Source of the DNA: an uncultured Alteromonadaceae bacterium
Lineage (GTDB): Bacteria > Pseudomonadota > Gammaproteobacteria > Enterobacterales > Alteromonadaceae
Reading direction: 5' to 3'
Assembly (NCBI GenBank): GCA_947503265.1
Contig: CANNDC010000017.1
Location: forward strand, 1 to 64,000
Length of the DNA stretch: 64,000 bases
A model generated the notes under the pieces. It worked only from the letters and a program-made list of their open reading frames with translations, did no database searches and was not told the DNA's origin. Numbering within the stretch: position 1 is the first letter of the stretch; every line of letters begins with the position of its first letter. Made by a program: the position numbers and the translations under genes. Shown here in pieces: positions 34,374 to 43,827 of the stretch.

Positions 34374-35720
34374 ATGGCAGATTTTGACTACATTTGTATT
34401 GGCGGCGGTAGTGGTGGTATCGCTTCGGCTAACCGAGCAGCGAAACACGGCAAAAAGGTAGCGCTTATTGAAGCCTCTGCTGTTGGTGGTACATGTGTAA
34501 ACGTAGGTTGCGTACCTAAAAAAGTAATGTGGTTTGGCGCGCATGTCGCTGAAGCCATCAACCTATACGCACCGGATTATGGTTTTGACGTCTCAGTGAA
34601 CAATTTCAATTGGCAAACGTTAGTGGATAGTCGAGAAGCCTATATCAAGCGTATTCATGGCAGTTACAGCAGTGGCTTTGAGAAAAATGCGGTTACCTTG
34701 ATTGAGGGTTTTGCAACCTTTGTTGATAAAAACACAGTTGAAGTAAATGGTAAACATTACACTGCTGATCATATTCTAATTGCTACTGGTGGCCGCCCCA
34801 CGCAACCTAATATTCAAGGCGCAGAATTGGGTATCGACTCTAATGGTTTCTTTGAACTCAATGAACAACCTAAACGTGCAGTAGTGGTAGGCGCGGGATA
34901 TATAGCCGTTGAGCTTGCAGGAGTTTTACATGCGCTCGGGACTAAAACAGATTTAGTAGTGCGCAAACACGCTCCGTTGAGAAACTTTGACACCATGTTG
35001 TCTGAGACCTTGGTAGAACTTATGGCTCAAGATGGCCCTACATTGCATACACATGCCACTCCATCTCAAGTAGTCAAGAATGCGGACGGCTCGTTAACTA
35101 TTGAGTTTGAAAGCGGTCAGTCAATTGAAACGGACTGTGTTATTTGGGCCATTGGCCGTGAGCCTGCAAACGACAATATTGGACTTGAAAAAGTGGGTGT
35201 AGCCTTAAACGAAAGAGGCTACATCAAAGTAGACAAATTCCAAAATACCAGTGTAGATGGTATCTATGCAGTGGGTGACAACATAGGTTATGTCGAGCTA
35301 ACACCTGTTGCTGTTAAATCTGGACGTCTGTTATCTGAACGTCTCTTTAACGGTCAAACTAACGCCCACATGGATTATACTTTGATACCCACAGTGGTAT
35401 TTAGTCATCCGCCGATTGGCACTATTGGTTTGAGCGAAGACGAGGCCAAAAGCGAATATGGCGAAGACAATGTAACAGTCTACAACTCGGGCTTTGCTGC
35501 AATGTACACAGCCGTAACCAAGCATCGCCAGATGACGCGGATGAAATTAGTCTGTGCTGGTGAAGATCAAAAAGTAGTTGGTTTGCATGGCATTGGCGCT
35601 GGTATGGATGAAATTCTACAAGGGTTTGGTGTGGCCATGAAAATGGGTGCGACCAAAGCTGATTTTGATGCATGTGTTGCCATTCACCCTACTTCGGGTG
35701 AAGAGTTTGTTACCATGTAG
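34374..35720 (+). CDS. gor: glutathione-disulfide reductase
   Basis: A 448-residue flavoprotein that reduces GSSG with NADPH. The FAD loop is GGGSGG near residue 10, the redox disulfide is C41/C46 in GGTCVNVGCVPKK, and the C-terminus carries the paired His-Glu (IHPTSGEEF). The NADPH loop GAGYIAVELAGVLHALG is near 175. Those motifs separate it from dihydrolipoamide and mercuric reductases. An AAGGAAAG-type ribosome site precedes the ATG. Confidence 0.97.
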   Translation: MADFDYICIGGGSGGIASANRAAKHGKKVALIEASAVGGTCVNVGCVPKKVMWFGAHVAEAINLYAPDYGFDVSVNNFNWQTLVDSREAYIKRIHGSYSSGFEKNAVTLIEGFATFVDKNTVEVNGKHYTADHILIATGGRPTQPNIQGAELGIDSNGFFELNEQPKRAVVVGAGYIAVELAGVLHALGTKTDLVVRKHAPLRNFDTMLSETLVELMAQDGPTLHTHATPSQVVKNADGSLTIEFESGQSIETDCVIWAIGREPANDNIGLEKVGVALNERGYIKVDKFQNTSVDGIYAVGDNIGYVELTPVAVKSGRLLSERLFNGQTNAHMDYTLIPTVVFSHPPIGTIGLSEDEAKSEYGEDNVTVYNSGFAAMYTAVTKHRQMTRMKLVCAGEDQKVVGLHGIGAGMDEILQGFGVAMKMGATKADFDACVAIHPTSGEEFVTM

Positions 35721-35953
35721 AAGTGTGTCTGGAAACAGTACTGAGGAGAATTGATTAATCTGGAAAAACCATCAATATATTCCAAAGACAAAGATACGTT
35801 GAGGTGTAATTTTGGTTTTTTCTATTCAGTCTCCCCATTTAAATCAGCTTATCATCCTTTTCGTGGAGAAGTCGTCGACTTCGCGTCACAAGGTTTCGAT
35901 AGGTTTTACACCAATAATGGCGAATACGTCAATCCGGCTAATCTTTGGCTTAG

Positions 35954-37210
35954 TTAATTCACCTTACTCAGTTTTTTAATCGGTAAACGCTTTCCATAGG
36001 TTAGCATACGCCATATCCATTCGGCAGGCCCATACATGAATACCTTCAACCACAGATTAGATATGACAACTTGTATAATAAAAATCAGAATGGCAATGAC
36101 GACGAAACTCCAAGGAGCGCCTTCTAAAAGTAAGCCAAAGCCAACACCGTAAAAAATGCCAATACCAAAGAAAGTCTGCAATAGGTAATTAGAGAGGGCC
36201 ATACGTCCTGGCGCGGCAAACACGCTCAATAGCGATTTGTGCTTACGCCACAATAAAGTAAATATCGCAATATATGCAAAGGCCAGTGGAAAGACGGCAA
36301 GCATATACGCAATCACCGATAAAAAACCATCTGCAGAGTGTGCTTGAAATGAGTTTAGCCCTGAAAGTTTGGCGTAGACAAGCGTCGAGGGTAAGCCTAC
36401 AACAAGGCCAAATAAGATCATCTTTTTTAACAAGGCGGTGTTTTCTAGGAGCTTACCTGCTATCAATTGGCGTCCAGCCCACATACCTAGCAGCATAATG
36501 CCCAATACCTTTGGAATACGCCAAGTATCAAAATAATATCCGACTCTGCCAATGGCGATTTCTATGTTTAATTCAATATAACGAATAAGACTTGTGGTAT
36601 GGACTGTTTCGTAAAAACCAGCAAAAAAGCCACTTATATTATCGCTACCATCCACCAAATAACTTGCTACCTGATATAAACCCAGGGAAGGGTCGATACC
36701 AAGTTTCCAAAACAAGTAATAACCAGGGATAGGAACCAAAAACAATAGCACGGCTATCACTATTAAACTGCGGTTGTTGCATTTGCGCATAAAGAATAAG
36801 ACAAAGCCTAGCAGGGCATAAAGTAGGAGAATATCGCCAATCCAAAATACGCACAGGTGTATCATGCTGATAAGCAATAATATACTGAGACGACGCAGAT
36901 AAAGGTAATTAGCTTTGGCAGCTACCTTGTCTTGTAGGCGCGATAACTGTAACGCAAAGCCAAGGCCAAAAAGAAAGGAGAAAATAGTATAAAAACGCCC
37001 ATCAATCACTATCAGCATAAAGGCATCATAAATATCCGCGCCTTCGATGGAGCCTTTTGCATTAGCATTTAAAAACAACCAGCCTGCAAAATACTGGACA
37101 TTCGCAAAGAAAATGCCAAACAAGGCAAACCCGCGTAAAGCATCTAAAATATCATAGCGTGTGCTAGCGGATATTGGCGCAGCATCAGCAGCAAGGCTGG
37201 GGTTATTCAT
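35954..37210 (-). CDS. DUF418 family membrane protein
   Basis: A 418-residue inner-membrane protein with about nine or ten hydrophobic segments. Family marks are the N-terminal ILDALRGFALFGIFFANV, RFYTIFSFLFGLGFALQ and, near the C-terminus, GRMALSNYLLQTFFGIGIFYG followed by a final GPAEWIWR motif. DUF418 proteins (YeiB-like) have unknown transport or acyltransferase-like roles. The stop falls 60 bases before the next plus-strand gap, and the amidohydrolase gene lies upstream on the same strand. Confidence 0.88.
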   Translation of the reverse strand: MNNPSLAADAAPISASTRYDILDALRGFALFGIFFANVQYFAGWLFLNANAKGSIEGADIYDAFMLIVIDGRFYTIFSFLFGLGFALQLSRLQDKVAAKANYLYLRRLSILLLISMIHLCVFWIGDILLLYALLGFVLFFMRKCNNRSLIVIAVLLFLVPIPGYYLFWKLGIDPSLGLYQVASYLVDGSDNISGFFAGFYETVHTTSLIRYIELNIEIAIGRVGYYFDTWRIPKVLGIMLLGMWAGRQLIAGKLLENTALLKKMILFGLVVGLPSTLVYAKLSGLNSFQAHSADGFLSVIAYMLAVFPLAFAYIAIFTLLWRKHKSLLSVFAAPGRMALSNYLLQTFFGIGIFYGVGFGLLLEGAPWSFVVIAILIFIIQVVISNLWLKVFMYGPAEWIWRMLTYGKRLPIKKLSKVN

Positions 37211-37269
37211 CGTTTCTCATTCCCTATTTATATCTTTATGCCACTTTCATTAACGACAATTTTGAAAAC

Positions 37270-38595
37270 TCAGTCTGCTATATGTTTGTGTACCACGCCT
37301 TCTTTCATCACAAAGCTGACATTTTGCAAAATCGTAATATCGTCAAGTGGGTTGCCGTTTACTGCAACGATGTCTCCCCATTTCCCTGCTTCTATGCTGC
37401 CTAATTCATCGAGTTTGCCAATATTGTCAGCTCCGCTGAGCGTTCCAGCAATAATCGCTTCCATTGGAGTCATGCCGCCATATTTAACCAGTAATTCAAA
37501 CTCCTTCGCGTTGTCACCGTGAGGACCCACGCCTGCATCGGTAGAAAGCGCAATATTCACACCGGCCTCGTGGGCTTTTTTGACATAGGTATCGGCTGCG
37601 ATCACGGCTTGTTCAGCTTTTGCGCGCTGATTGTCGGTTAAATAACTATTAGGGTCGTTGAGTAAAGATCTTCCTGTTTCAAAGGCTGAAAGCGTGGGCG
37701 ACAAATAGGCATTGTTTTCAACAAATAAACGAATGCTTTCGTCATTTAAAAAGGTACCGTGCTCAATGGTGTCTGCGCCTGCTTTTAGCGCTGCATTAAT
37801 GCCCTCTGCACCGTGAGCATGGGCAGCCACCCTTCGTCCCATCAGTGTAGCGGTATCAATGATGGCACTTAATTCATCTTCAAAAAACTGTTGCTCTAGG
37901 CCTGCGTTACTGTCAGACATAACGCCCGCAGTGGCAGTCAGCTTGATATGGTCGGCTTTGCGTCTTATTTGGTCTCTTACCGCTTTGCGACACTCTGCAA
38001 CACCATCACACACGCCCGATGTGCGCATTACGTCAGCTACAGACTCTTTAAAGCTATGGGTAAAGTCGCCATGGCCGCCGTTGATCGCAATAATGTTTCC
38101 GGCAACAAAGGTTCTGGGGCCAACAATATACCCTGCGTTAATGCCGTCTCTCACTGCAAATATAGCATCATCTGTGAAAGCGCCCACGTCTCTCACGCTG
38201 GTAAAACCTGCCATAAGGGTATCGCGGGCATGTTTTGCGCCAAGCATGGCGGTATCAGCGTCTGACATTTGTACCCAGCTAAGCGCGGCACCGGGCGCAA
38301 GTGCCAAGGTTAAATGCACATGACCATCAATAAAACCTGGCATCACAAACTGATTTTTTAAATCGTGGATTTCAATTGAATCGCTACTGTCGATTGTTAA
38401 GTCATCTGCATCAACGTAACCATTTTCAATACCATGGACCTTACCATCTTTTAAAATGACGCTTTGTTGCGCGGTCACTTCCTCACCTGGCACGGCCAAG
38501 AGTGTGCCCGCGTGGATAATGTCCCATTCTGCGGCATGGACGTGCGTTAAGCTTGTAAATAGGCACAGAAGCGCAGTAACTTTGAAAGATTTCAT
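37270..38595 (-). CDS. secreted amidohydrolase (imidazolonepropionase-like)
   Basis: A 441-residue metal-dependent hydrolase with signal peptide (cleavage near residue 21, VHA). The metal ligands typical of the amidohydrolase barrel are visible: GFIDGHVHLTL, AAHAHGAEGI, DTIEHGTF and LSTDAGVGPHG. Related periplasmic enzymes are annotated as Xaa-Pro dipeptidases or imidazolonepropionase-like and hydrolyse peptides, lactones or organophosphates; the substrate is open. It may share a transcript with the DUF418 gene, which starts 59 bases later. Confidence 0.88.
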   Translation of the reverse strand: MKSFKVTALLCLFTSLTHVHAAEWDIIHAGTLLAVPGEEVTAQQSVILKDGKVHGIENGYVDADDLTIDSSDSIEIHDLKNQFVMPGFIDGHVHLTLALAPGAALSWVQMSDADTAMLGAKHARDTLMAGFTSVRDVGAFTDDAIFAVRDGINAGYIVGPRTFVAGNIIAINGGHGDFTHSFKESVADVMRTSGVCDGVAECRKAVRDQIRRKADHIKLTATAGVMSDSNAGLEQQFFEDELSAIIDTATLMGRRVAAHAHGAEGINAALKAGADTIEHGTFLNDESIRLFVENNAYLSPTLSAFETGRSLLNDPNSYLTDNQRAKAEQAVIAADTYVKKAHEAGVNIALSTDAGVGPHGDNAKEFELLVKYGGMTPMEAIIAGTLSGADNIGKLDELGSIEAGKWGDIVAVNGNPLDDITILQNVSFVMKEGVVHKHIAD

Positions 38596-39218
38596 TGGGA
38601 ATAGTCTCGTTTAGGAAAGCTGGTGAAGTCCGTCAGCCCTTTGCTAGTTGGTACATCATTCAGCAATGCAGCTAAGTTACGATAAAGTTTGCGGGGTCTC
38701 AATATTGCTAGCGTCAAAGTAGCGTCATTTTGACTTAGGGGATGGTTACTTATGACCTTAAAATCACCGCCTAGATACCAATTGCCTACAAACCCAGTTT
38801 GATAATCTCGCTCCTTTAATACCAATTACATCCACGCCAACCATGCTGTTGCAAATTGGGTGAATGAAAGGGCACCAAAACGTGCTAAAACAATGGATGC
38901 CGATCACTTTTTTTATCTGGTCAGGGCATGTCAGTTATTTATAGCTGTCCAAAAACAAAATCACATTCCAAGAGCACTATGAGCAAAATCAAAACATCCT
39001 ATCTACTTTAACCAAATCCATAATTAAAACATTACTGACGATTAATTGACGCTGGGCATCTTGCTCTTTCAGCGATTCGACGGTTACTCTGGATATGCTA
39101 TCGACGTCCGTTTCTTTTCAATGTTGTGAGCCTAAATTGGATTGGCGTTTGTAGTTTTACAAAACACTTTTAATTCAATATCCACCCACGACGAGTGGTA
39201 AACCATGGAAGTAAATAA
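38596..39218. other. long non-coding stretch with a copied block
   Basis: A 623-base gap with no convincing gene. A 77-codon frame at 38592-38825 starts at TTG without ribosome site and is judged spurious. At about 38688-38729 it carries one copy of a repeated block also found at 41390-41436. The rest shows nothing recognisable. Confidence 0.4.
38688..38729 (+). repeat. diverged repeat block, copy 1
   Basis: Contains AGTTTGCG, then TCAATAT, then after six variable bases the 18-base word CGTCAAAGTAGCGTCATT. The same three words in the same order recur at 41390-41436. Confidence 0.55.
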
Positions 39219-39659
39219 ATGAAAAATATAAAAACAATATTATTAACCTTGTCCTTATTCGTTCTGGCGTCAACTAATGTATTTGCGAAAGATTCTAGTT
39301 ATACCTATGGCACTGTATGGGAGGCTCACGGCATTAAGGTCAAGTCAGGACAATTTGAAAACTATATGGATCACCTAGCTAGTGTTTGGAAAGAGAGTTA
39401 TGAATTGGGTAAAGCAGAGGGATATGTGGTTGATTATCATGTGCTTGCCGCTACTCATCCACGACAAGGAGAGGCTGATTTGGTGTTAGTGATTGAATTC
39501 AAAGACTTTGTGACTACAGCCCAACGTCAGGAAGTGTGGAAAAAGATTCAGAAAAAAATGTCTACTAATGATCGTAAATCAGATAAAGAATTTGGCGACC
39601 GTGAGGTGATGCGAGAAACACTTAGCTCAAGTCAATACCAAGAGCTTAATTTGAAGTAG
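39219..39659 (+). CDS. small secreted protein of unknown function
   Basis: A 146-residue protein with signal peptide (cleavage after VFA, about residue 23). The mature part has a strand-helix pattern (YTYGTVWEAHGIKVKSGQF, then LVLVIEFKDF) that could be a ferredoxin-like alpha/beta domain of the dimeric-barrel type; this is a guess. It is Lys/Glu-rich at the end. It stands alone, followed by a peptidase relic. Confidence 0.6.
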   Translation: MKNIKTILLTLSLFVLASTNVFAKDSSYTYGTVWEAHGIKVKSGQFENYMDHLASVWKESYELGKAEGYVVDYHVLAATHPRQGEADLVLVIEFKDFVTTAQRQEVWKKIQKKMSTNDRKSDKEFGDREVMRETLSSSQYQELNLK

Positions 39660-39677
39660 TCACCATTCAGGCAAAAG

Positions 39678-39979
39678 ATGCATAGGGCGTATATGACAGT
39701 TCAATACGCCCTAATAAGTCCCAGTTTTTTTGCCAAGTGCATGGCTGAAAATGCACGGGCACCAGTACGTATTTCTGCAGGGATAGAACATAAAATTTTC
39801 GAATGGCGCAGAGTCAAACATCAAAACCCAGAGCTTAGCCATCGTGAGTTTCGCACGTAAAAAGTGGTTGAAGCACACCTTCAGGAGCTTGATTCAGAAG
39901 TCGAAACTAGTATTGTCCAGACCGGCTTAGTTGGCGACATAATTGAGCTAGTGATTAAAGGCGTTAATGTCTTTTTCTA
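39678..39979 (+). pseudogene. N-terminal relic of an M20-type amidohydrolase
   Basis: One frame reads EWRRVKHQNPELSHREFRT, then an in-frame TAA (39858-39860), then KVVEAHLQELDSEVETSIV and TGLVGDIIE. This is the N-terminal sequence of M20 aminoacylase/amidohydrolases (HxNPELS.xE..T..v...L...). The metal-binding core is absent, and the frame ends inside the convergent oxidoreductase gene. It is clearly broken. Confidence 0.75.
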
Positions 39980-41306
39980 ACCTCTCAACACCCAGTGCAG
40001 CCTTAGTTTTTTGATACATTATAGATGGGTCATCTTTGTTGAGTAACAAATTAGACGCTATTAATCCGTAGGCCAACGAGCCTTTTGCGCCTATTCCAGA
40101 CATGCCGCCGACTAAAACGATGTTTTTATCAATCTCATTGTTTTCATTAACAATATGCGTCACATAAGGCACTTCAGAGTCAGTGAGTGAATAAACACAT
40201 GAGTAGCCCTGAACAAATTCTAGCTCCTCAATATCGACTGGCAAATCGAGCATATTCAGATACCGAATGGTATTGGTTTTACTCCACTCAATTTCGTCTT
40301 GAGTCAGCGCCTTGGCCCACACTGAATCTAAATCGTCGATTTCAGTCCTTAGAAAATGACCGCCAACTTTCAAAATTGGGTGTCCATTTGTGTCGTAGTT
40401 CTCAACCATTGAGTAATAAATTTCGGAGCTGTATTCGGCCACTGGATAAGATTCTTGCAGTCTTTGTTGTTGCTCAGATGAGAAGCTGTTGTAAACACGT
40501 GGATTAATTTTTAAAAACGAAAGAAACAAGCGCTTTGGAGTGATTAACTCGTTGAAGTAGGGAGCGATGCTCTTAGTAACTTGGCCATTATAAGGACCCG
40601 CTGCCATCACTATTTTCCTACTTAGAATTGTCTTTGATTGACCGGTTTGAGTGTTTTCAATCTGTATTTCATATAAAGCATTTTTTCTTGTTAAGCTGAT
40701 GACTTTCTCGTTATACCAAACCTCGCTGCCAGCATAGTTCATCGCTTTATGCAGTTTTGAGATTAGTAGGTTGGGGTTTAGCGTGCCTGTGTACTTTTTA
40801 TACTCTCTAATAATCATTAATGAATCAGGTATCTGCATGCCAAATAGCGCTTTGGCAGTGCTACTGTCGGGAGCATATTCATACGGATCACTCTGTTCGG
40901 CTAGTAATCTGTTTACATCATCTTGCTGAGATTTGTGGCGAATATAGGTAACGGGTGAGGTTCTGTAAATATCATCCATTGAATGATTTTGAGCGTTTTC
41001 TGTTTCGTTTAGGTAGTCAATTAATTCTACAGTTTGGGCGACAGACACTTGTTGAAGAAAGGAAAAGATATCACCTTGCTCCCCTAAACTTCTGGAAATT
41101 CTTGCTTCGCCTAAGCTTGAGCCAAAGGTGTAGGTCTTGTCTTGTTGCTCAATCAACAGCACTTTTTCGCCGCTTTTGGATAGCTCCCATCCAGCGGAGC
41201 TTCCCATGAGTCCACCACCGATAATAACAACGTTGTGGACATTTTTGGCACCACTGCAGGAAACTAGGAGGAGAAACAAGGTAATGAGTGTTGGTATCCG
41301 AATCAT
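39948..41306 (-). CDS. FAD-dependent oxidoreductase lipoprotein (DAO/MSOX type)
   Basis: A 452-residue protein with a lipoprotein leader (LLLVSC, Cys 17) followed directly by an FAD-binding fold: VVIIGGGLMGSSAGW (26-40), the second strand LLIEQQ, and GSSLGEARISR, the covalent-flavin-region motif of the sarcosine/N-methyltryptophan oxidase family. The C-terminus has VLVGGMSGIGAKGSLAYG. It probably oxidises an amine or amino acid at the periplasmic face; lipid anchoring is unusual for this family. Its end overlaps the M20 relic on the other strand. Confidence 0.85.
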   Translation of the reverse strand: MIRIPTLITLFLLLVSCSGAKNVHNVVIIGGGLMGSSAGWELSKSGEKVLLIEQQDKTYTFGSSLGEARISRSLGEQGDIFSFLQQVSVAQTVELIDYLNETENAQNHSMDDIYRTSPVTYIRHKSQQDDVNRLLAEQSDPYEYAPDSSTAKALFGMQIPDSLMIIREYKKYTGTLNPNLLISKLHKAMNYAGSEVWYNEKVISLTRKNALYEIQIENTQTGQSKTILSRKIVMAAGPYNGQVTKSIAPYFNELITPKRLFLSFLKINPRVYNSFSSEQQQRLQESYPVAEYSSEIYYSMVENYDTNGHPILKVGGHFLRTEIDDLDSVWAKALTQDEIEWSKTNTIRYLNMLDLPVDIEELEFVQGYSCVYSLTDSEVPYVTHIVNENNEIDKNIVLVGGMSGIGAKGSLAYGLIASNLLLNKDDPSIMYQKTKAALGVERLEKDINAFNH

Positions 41307-41389
41307 GGGTTTCCTTTTTGTGCTTGTGAGTAAAAAATTTAAGTAAGCAGCCGTACTAACAAGATAACCACGAGTGCGAATGAAATTAA

Positions 41390-41436
41390 GTCAGTTTGCG
41401 TTAGTATTCAATATCGTGATCGTCAAAGTAGCGTCA
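41390..41436 (+). repeat. diverged repeat block, copy 2
   Basis: Same order of words as at 38688-38729: AGTTTGCG, TCAATAT, six variable bases, then CGTCAAAGTAGCGTCATT. It lies in the short gap after the TPR regulator gene. Confidence 0.55.
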
Positions 41437-41453
41437 TTCTTACCGAGATTTAT

Positions 41454-43553
41454 CTACTCTGAAGGCACTGAGGGTAGTAAGTCTGGCCAACCATATTGCT
41501 CCCAAGCCTCCACTAGCCCAATACGTTTGGCGAAGGGAAGAAAGTCCGGATGTAAACGAATCTGTCTGATGGGCTCAACATCAGCCCAAAGCGACATCAT
41601 GCAAAACATATTGGCGGGTGTAATTTGAGTACCTAACGTCTTGAAGACCATCTCTGAGTATCCCATCCAGATTGCCGGTTGGACAATACTGGTATCGCAT
41701 GGGTCGTGAAGTGTTTTATGCAGGTGGTCTAGCAAAGTGCAGTAAAGCTTTCGGTGTACGGTTTTGCCACTGCATACCCCGCGCGCAGCCACTTCCCAAA
41801 AAACATAGAGGGCCGCACCGGTCAGAGGTTTGGAGCCGGCTGGCGAGAACATCGTCTTGTTCATCAGCGTTATGGTCTGACGATATTGATCAATTGCCAG
41901 CTTACGATCACCTGATGCTGACGTTGCAACGCCTAGCCACATGGAAGGTAGGCCTAAGTCGACCATGCGTTTACCTGCTTCTATGGCTGAGTCAATATTG
42001 CCTAAATTGAGCTGGACCACTGATAGCATTGCGTAGTTGCGGCCATTGACTGGATCTTGATCGACGGCAGCTTGCACGTACGGCAAGGCCTCGCGGGTAC
42101 GACCAATATAAAGCAAGAAAGACCCTAAACGTAGCAAAACGTCTGGGTTATTTGGTTCCAGACGATAGGCCTCAAAAGCTAAGTCTAGCGCGCCGAGTGG
42201 ATCGTTCTCGGTCCAACAGTGAATGCCCAGCATAGTGCGTGCGTGCCCTTGTTTTGGATCCAATTCAATTGCTCGCTTAGCGCAATAGGCCATCTTCTGC
42301 GATTGTCCGAGCCTATCTAAGCAGGGTGTATAAACCGCGGTGTAAACATGTGCTTCTGCTAATGCAGTCCAACAAGCGGCAAAGTCCGGATCAATCTCCA
42401 GAGCGGCCTCAAGAAGCTCAATGGCCTTGGCCAGCACACCGTCCCCAATCGCTCGGATGGTTAAGGCTCGCCCTTGAAGATACAAGGAGTAGGCCTCTTT
42501 GTTAACGGTGCTGCGCTGACGCACTGGAGGTGGCTTTATCTGACGTTTAAGTACTAGACCCAACTCTTCAGTGAGGGCTACAGCCAATGTTTGCTGGAGG
42601 GAAAAGAGGTCATCGGCTTGACCATCAAAACGCCCCGACCAGTTTTGGCAACCGTCGACACCGTCGAGCAAAGCGGCGTGTACGATAATGGTGTTATTTT
42701 GCCGACGAATGGTTCCCTCGACTAGATTGGTGACCTTGAGTTTGGCGGCTGTATCGATAGCTGACGTATTCGTTGCGAACTGACGCGCCGAGCCGCGACC
42801 AGCCACCCGCAACTGAGGAATCTGTGCCATGGTAGTGACTAGCTCTTCAAAAAAACCATTGGCGAACAGTTGCAGTGATTCATCTGATGGTTGCACTGCA
42901 AATGGCAGTATTGCGATTCGAATCAATGCTTTGTGGGTTGTGCTATTTTGCCCTCGTTGCTTTATGGCTTCTTGCAAGCAATTGCGGGCATAATCGAGTT
43001 TACGTGCGCTAATCTCATTGAATATTTGTTCAACTGTTTTAACCAGTTGTGCTTCAACTTGAGCTCGTTTAGTATCCAGAAACTCAGCAAACCTTAGCCC
43101 TAAAGTTTGTCCGGTATCTAGTCCTTCAAGAAGTGTTTGTGTCCCGACGGTTTGCAGTTGTGAAGCGGCTGACGCGTACTGACCGGCAGCCAAAGCTTTA
43201 TGTAAATCTATCAAGTCAGAACTGACTAGCTCCGCTCGAATCGCAAGCTTCTCGCGACCGCCTAAAAACGGTTCGTCGCAATTTGCAGCGAGCTGTTGCT
43301 TTAATTCTAGTAAGGTCTGGCGCAAGCTAGCTCGAGCCTGTGCTCTGAACTTACCCTGCCACAATAACTGACTAATTTCCTCTCGCTCGATAGCCTCGCC
43401 AGGATGTAAACACAAGATTGCCAACAGTGCACGAACTCGTTTACCACTTATAGAGATCTCATTGCCGTTGGCTGCAATGACGCGGAAACGACCAAATAGT
43501 TGCACTTTGATCGGTTTCCGTGAGTTCGCAGTTAAATTATCAACAGAACTCAT
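41454..43553 (-). CDS. winged-helix transcriptional regulator with TolB-like and TPR domains
   Basis: A 699-residue protein. Residues 12-90 are an OmpR/SARP-type winged helix (VQLFGRFRVIAANG ... RVRALLAILCLHPGEAI ... LLW ... ASLRQTLLELKQ). Next is a bacterial-transcriptional-activator-like helical part (95-205), a TolB-N-like strand block (IAILPFAVQPSD, FFEELVTTMAQIP, about 212-300) and TPR repeats (about 340-560). No membrane segment is seen, unlike CadC. Such regulators often read small ligands or proteins through the TPRs. A TTG at 43568 is in frame, but ATG at 43553 is preferred. It lies downstream of the IS3 element, so its original promoter may be disrupted. Confidence 0.8.
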   Translation of the reverse strand: MSSVDNLTANSRKPIKVQLFGRFRVIAANGNEISISGKRVRALLAILCLHPGEAIEREEISQLLWQGKFRAQARASLRQTLLELKQQLAANCDEPFLGGREKLAIRAELVSSDLIDLHKALAAGQYASAASQLQTVGTQTLLEGLDTGQTLGLRFAEFLDTKRAQVEAQLVKTVEQIFNEISARKLDYARNCLQEAIKQRGQNSTTHKALIRIAILPFAVQPSDESLQLFANGFFEELVTTMAQIPQLRVAGRGSARQFATNTSAIDTAAKLKVTNLVEGTIRRQNNTIIVHAALLDGVDGCQNWSGRFDGQADDLFSLQQTLAVALTEELGLVLKRQIKPPPVRQRSTVNKEAYSLYLQGRALTIRAIGDGVLAKAIELLEAALEIDPDFAACWTALAEAHVYTAVYTPCLDRLGQSQKMAYCAKRAIELDPKQGHARTMLGIHCWTENDPLGALDLAFEAYRLEPNNPDVLLRLGSFLLYIGRTREALPYVQAAVDQDPVNGRNYAMLSVVQLNLGNIDSAIEAGKRMVDLGLPSMWLGVATSASGDRKLAIDQYRQTITLMNKTMFSPAGSKPLTGAALYVFWEVAARGVCSGKTVHRKLYCTLLDHLHKTLHDPCDTSIVQPAIWMGYSEMVFKTLGTQITPANMFCMMSLWADVEPIRQIRLHPDFLPFAKRIGLVEAWEQYGWPDLLPSVPSE

Positions 43554-43827
43554 CGTCTCGACGTCCAAATATAGAAAATAAAGACTGACACTTAACTTTT
43601 ACCCGGCTTGATTAAAGGTAAAACTGCATCAACGTGCTCATTTAATTCATTTATGCTTTGGTACATCTAATTTGTTCAACATTTTATTATATGAAATTTA
43701 TAGTAACACGCAGTCAATGCCATGCAAAAAAATAGTCACATTATCATTTAATATCAGCAGCTTACAAAAATCGTCAATTAATAAAACTCTTTCCAATTGT
43801 AACGGTCAACTCTTCTTGGAGGCTTCC

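Noticed and set aside
35751..35957. 68-codon frame after gor
   Set aside because: It starts with TTG only two bases after AGGAG, has no ATG, overlaps the end of the DUF418 gene and shows no recognisable domain.
38592..38825. 77-codon frame upstream of the amidohydrolase gene
   Set aside because: TTG start without ribosome site. Part of it is the repeated block, so it may be a relic but not a supported gene.
39000..39110. open minus-strand stretch of about 40 codons
   Set aside because: No start codon, closed by TGA just upstream, and no recognisable family.
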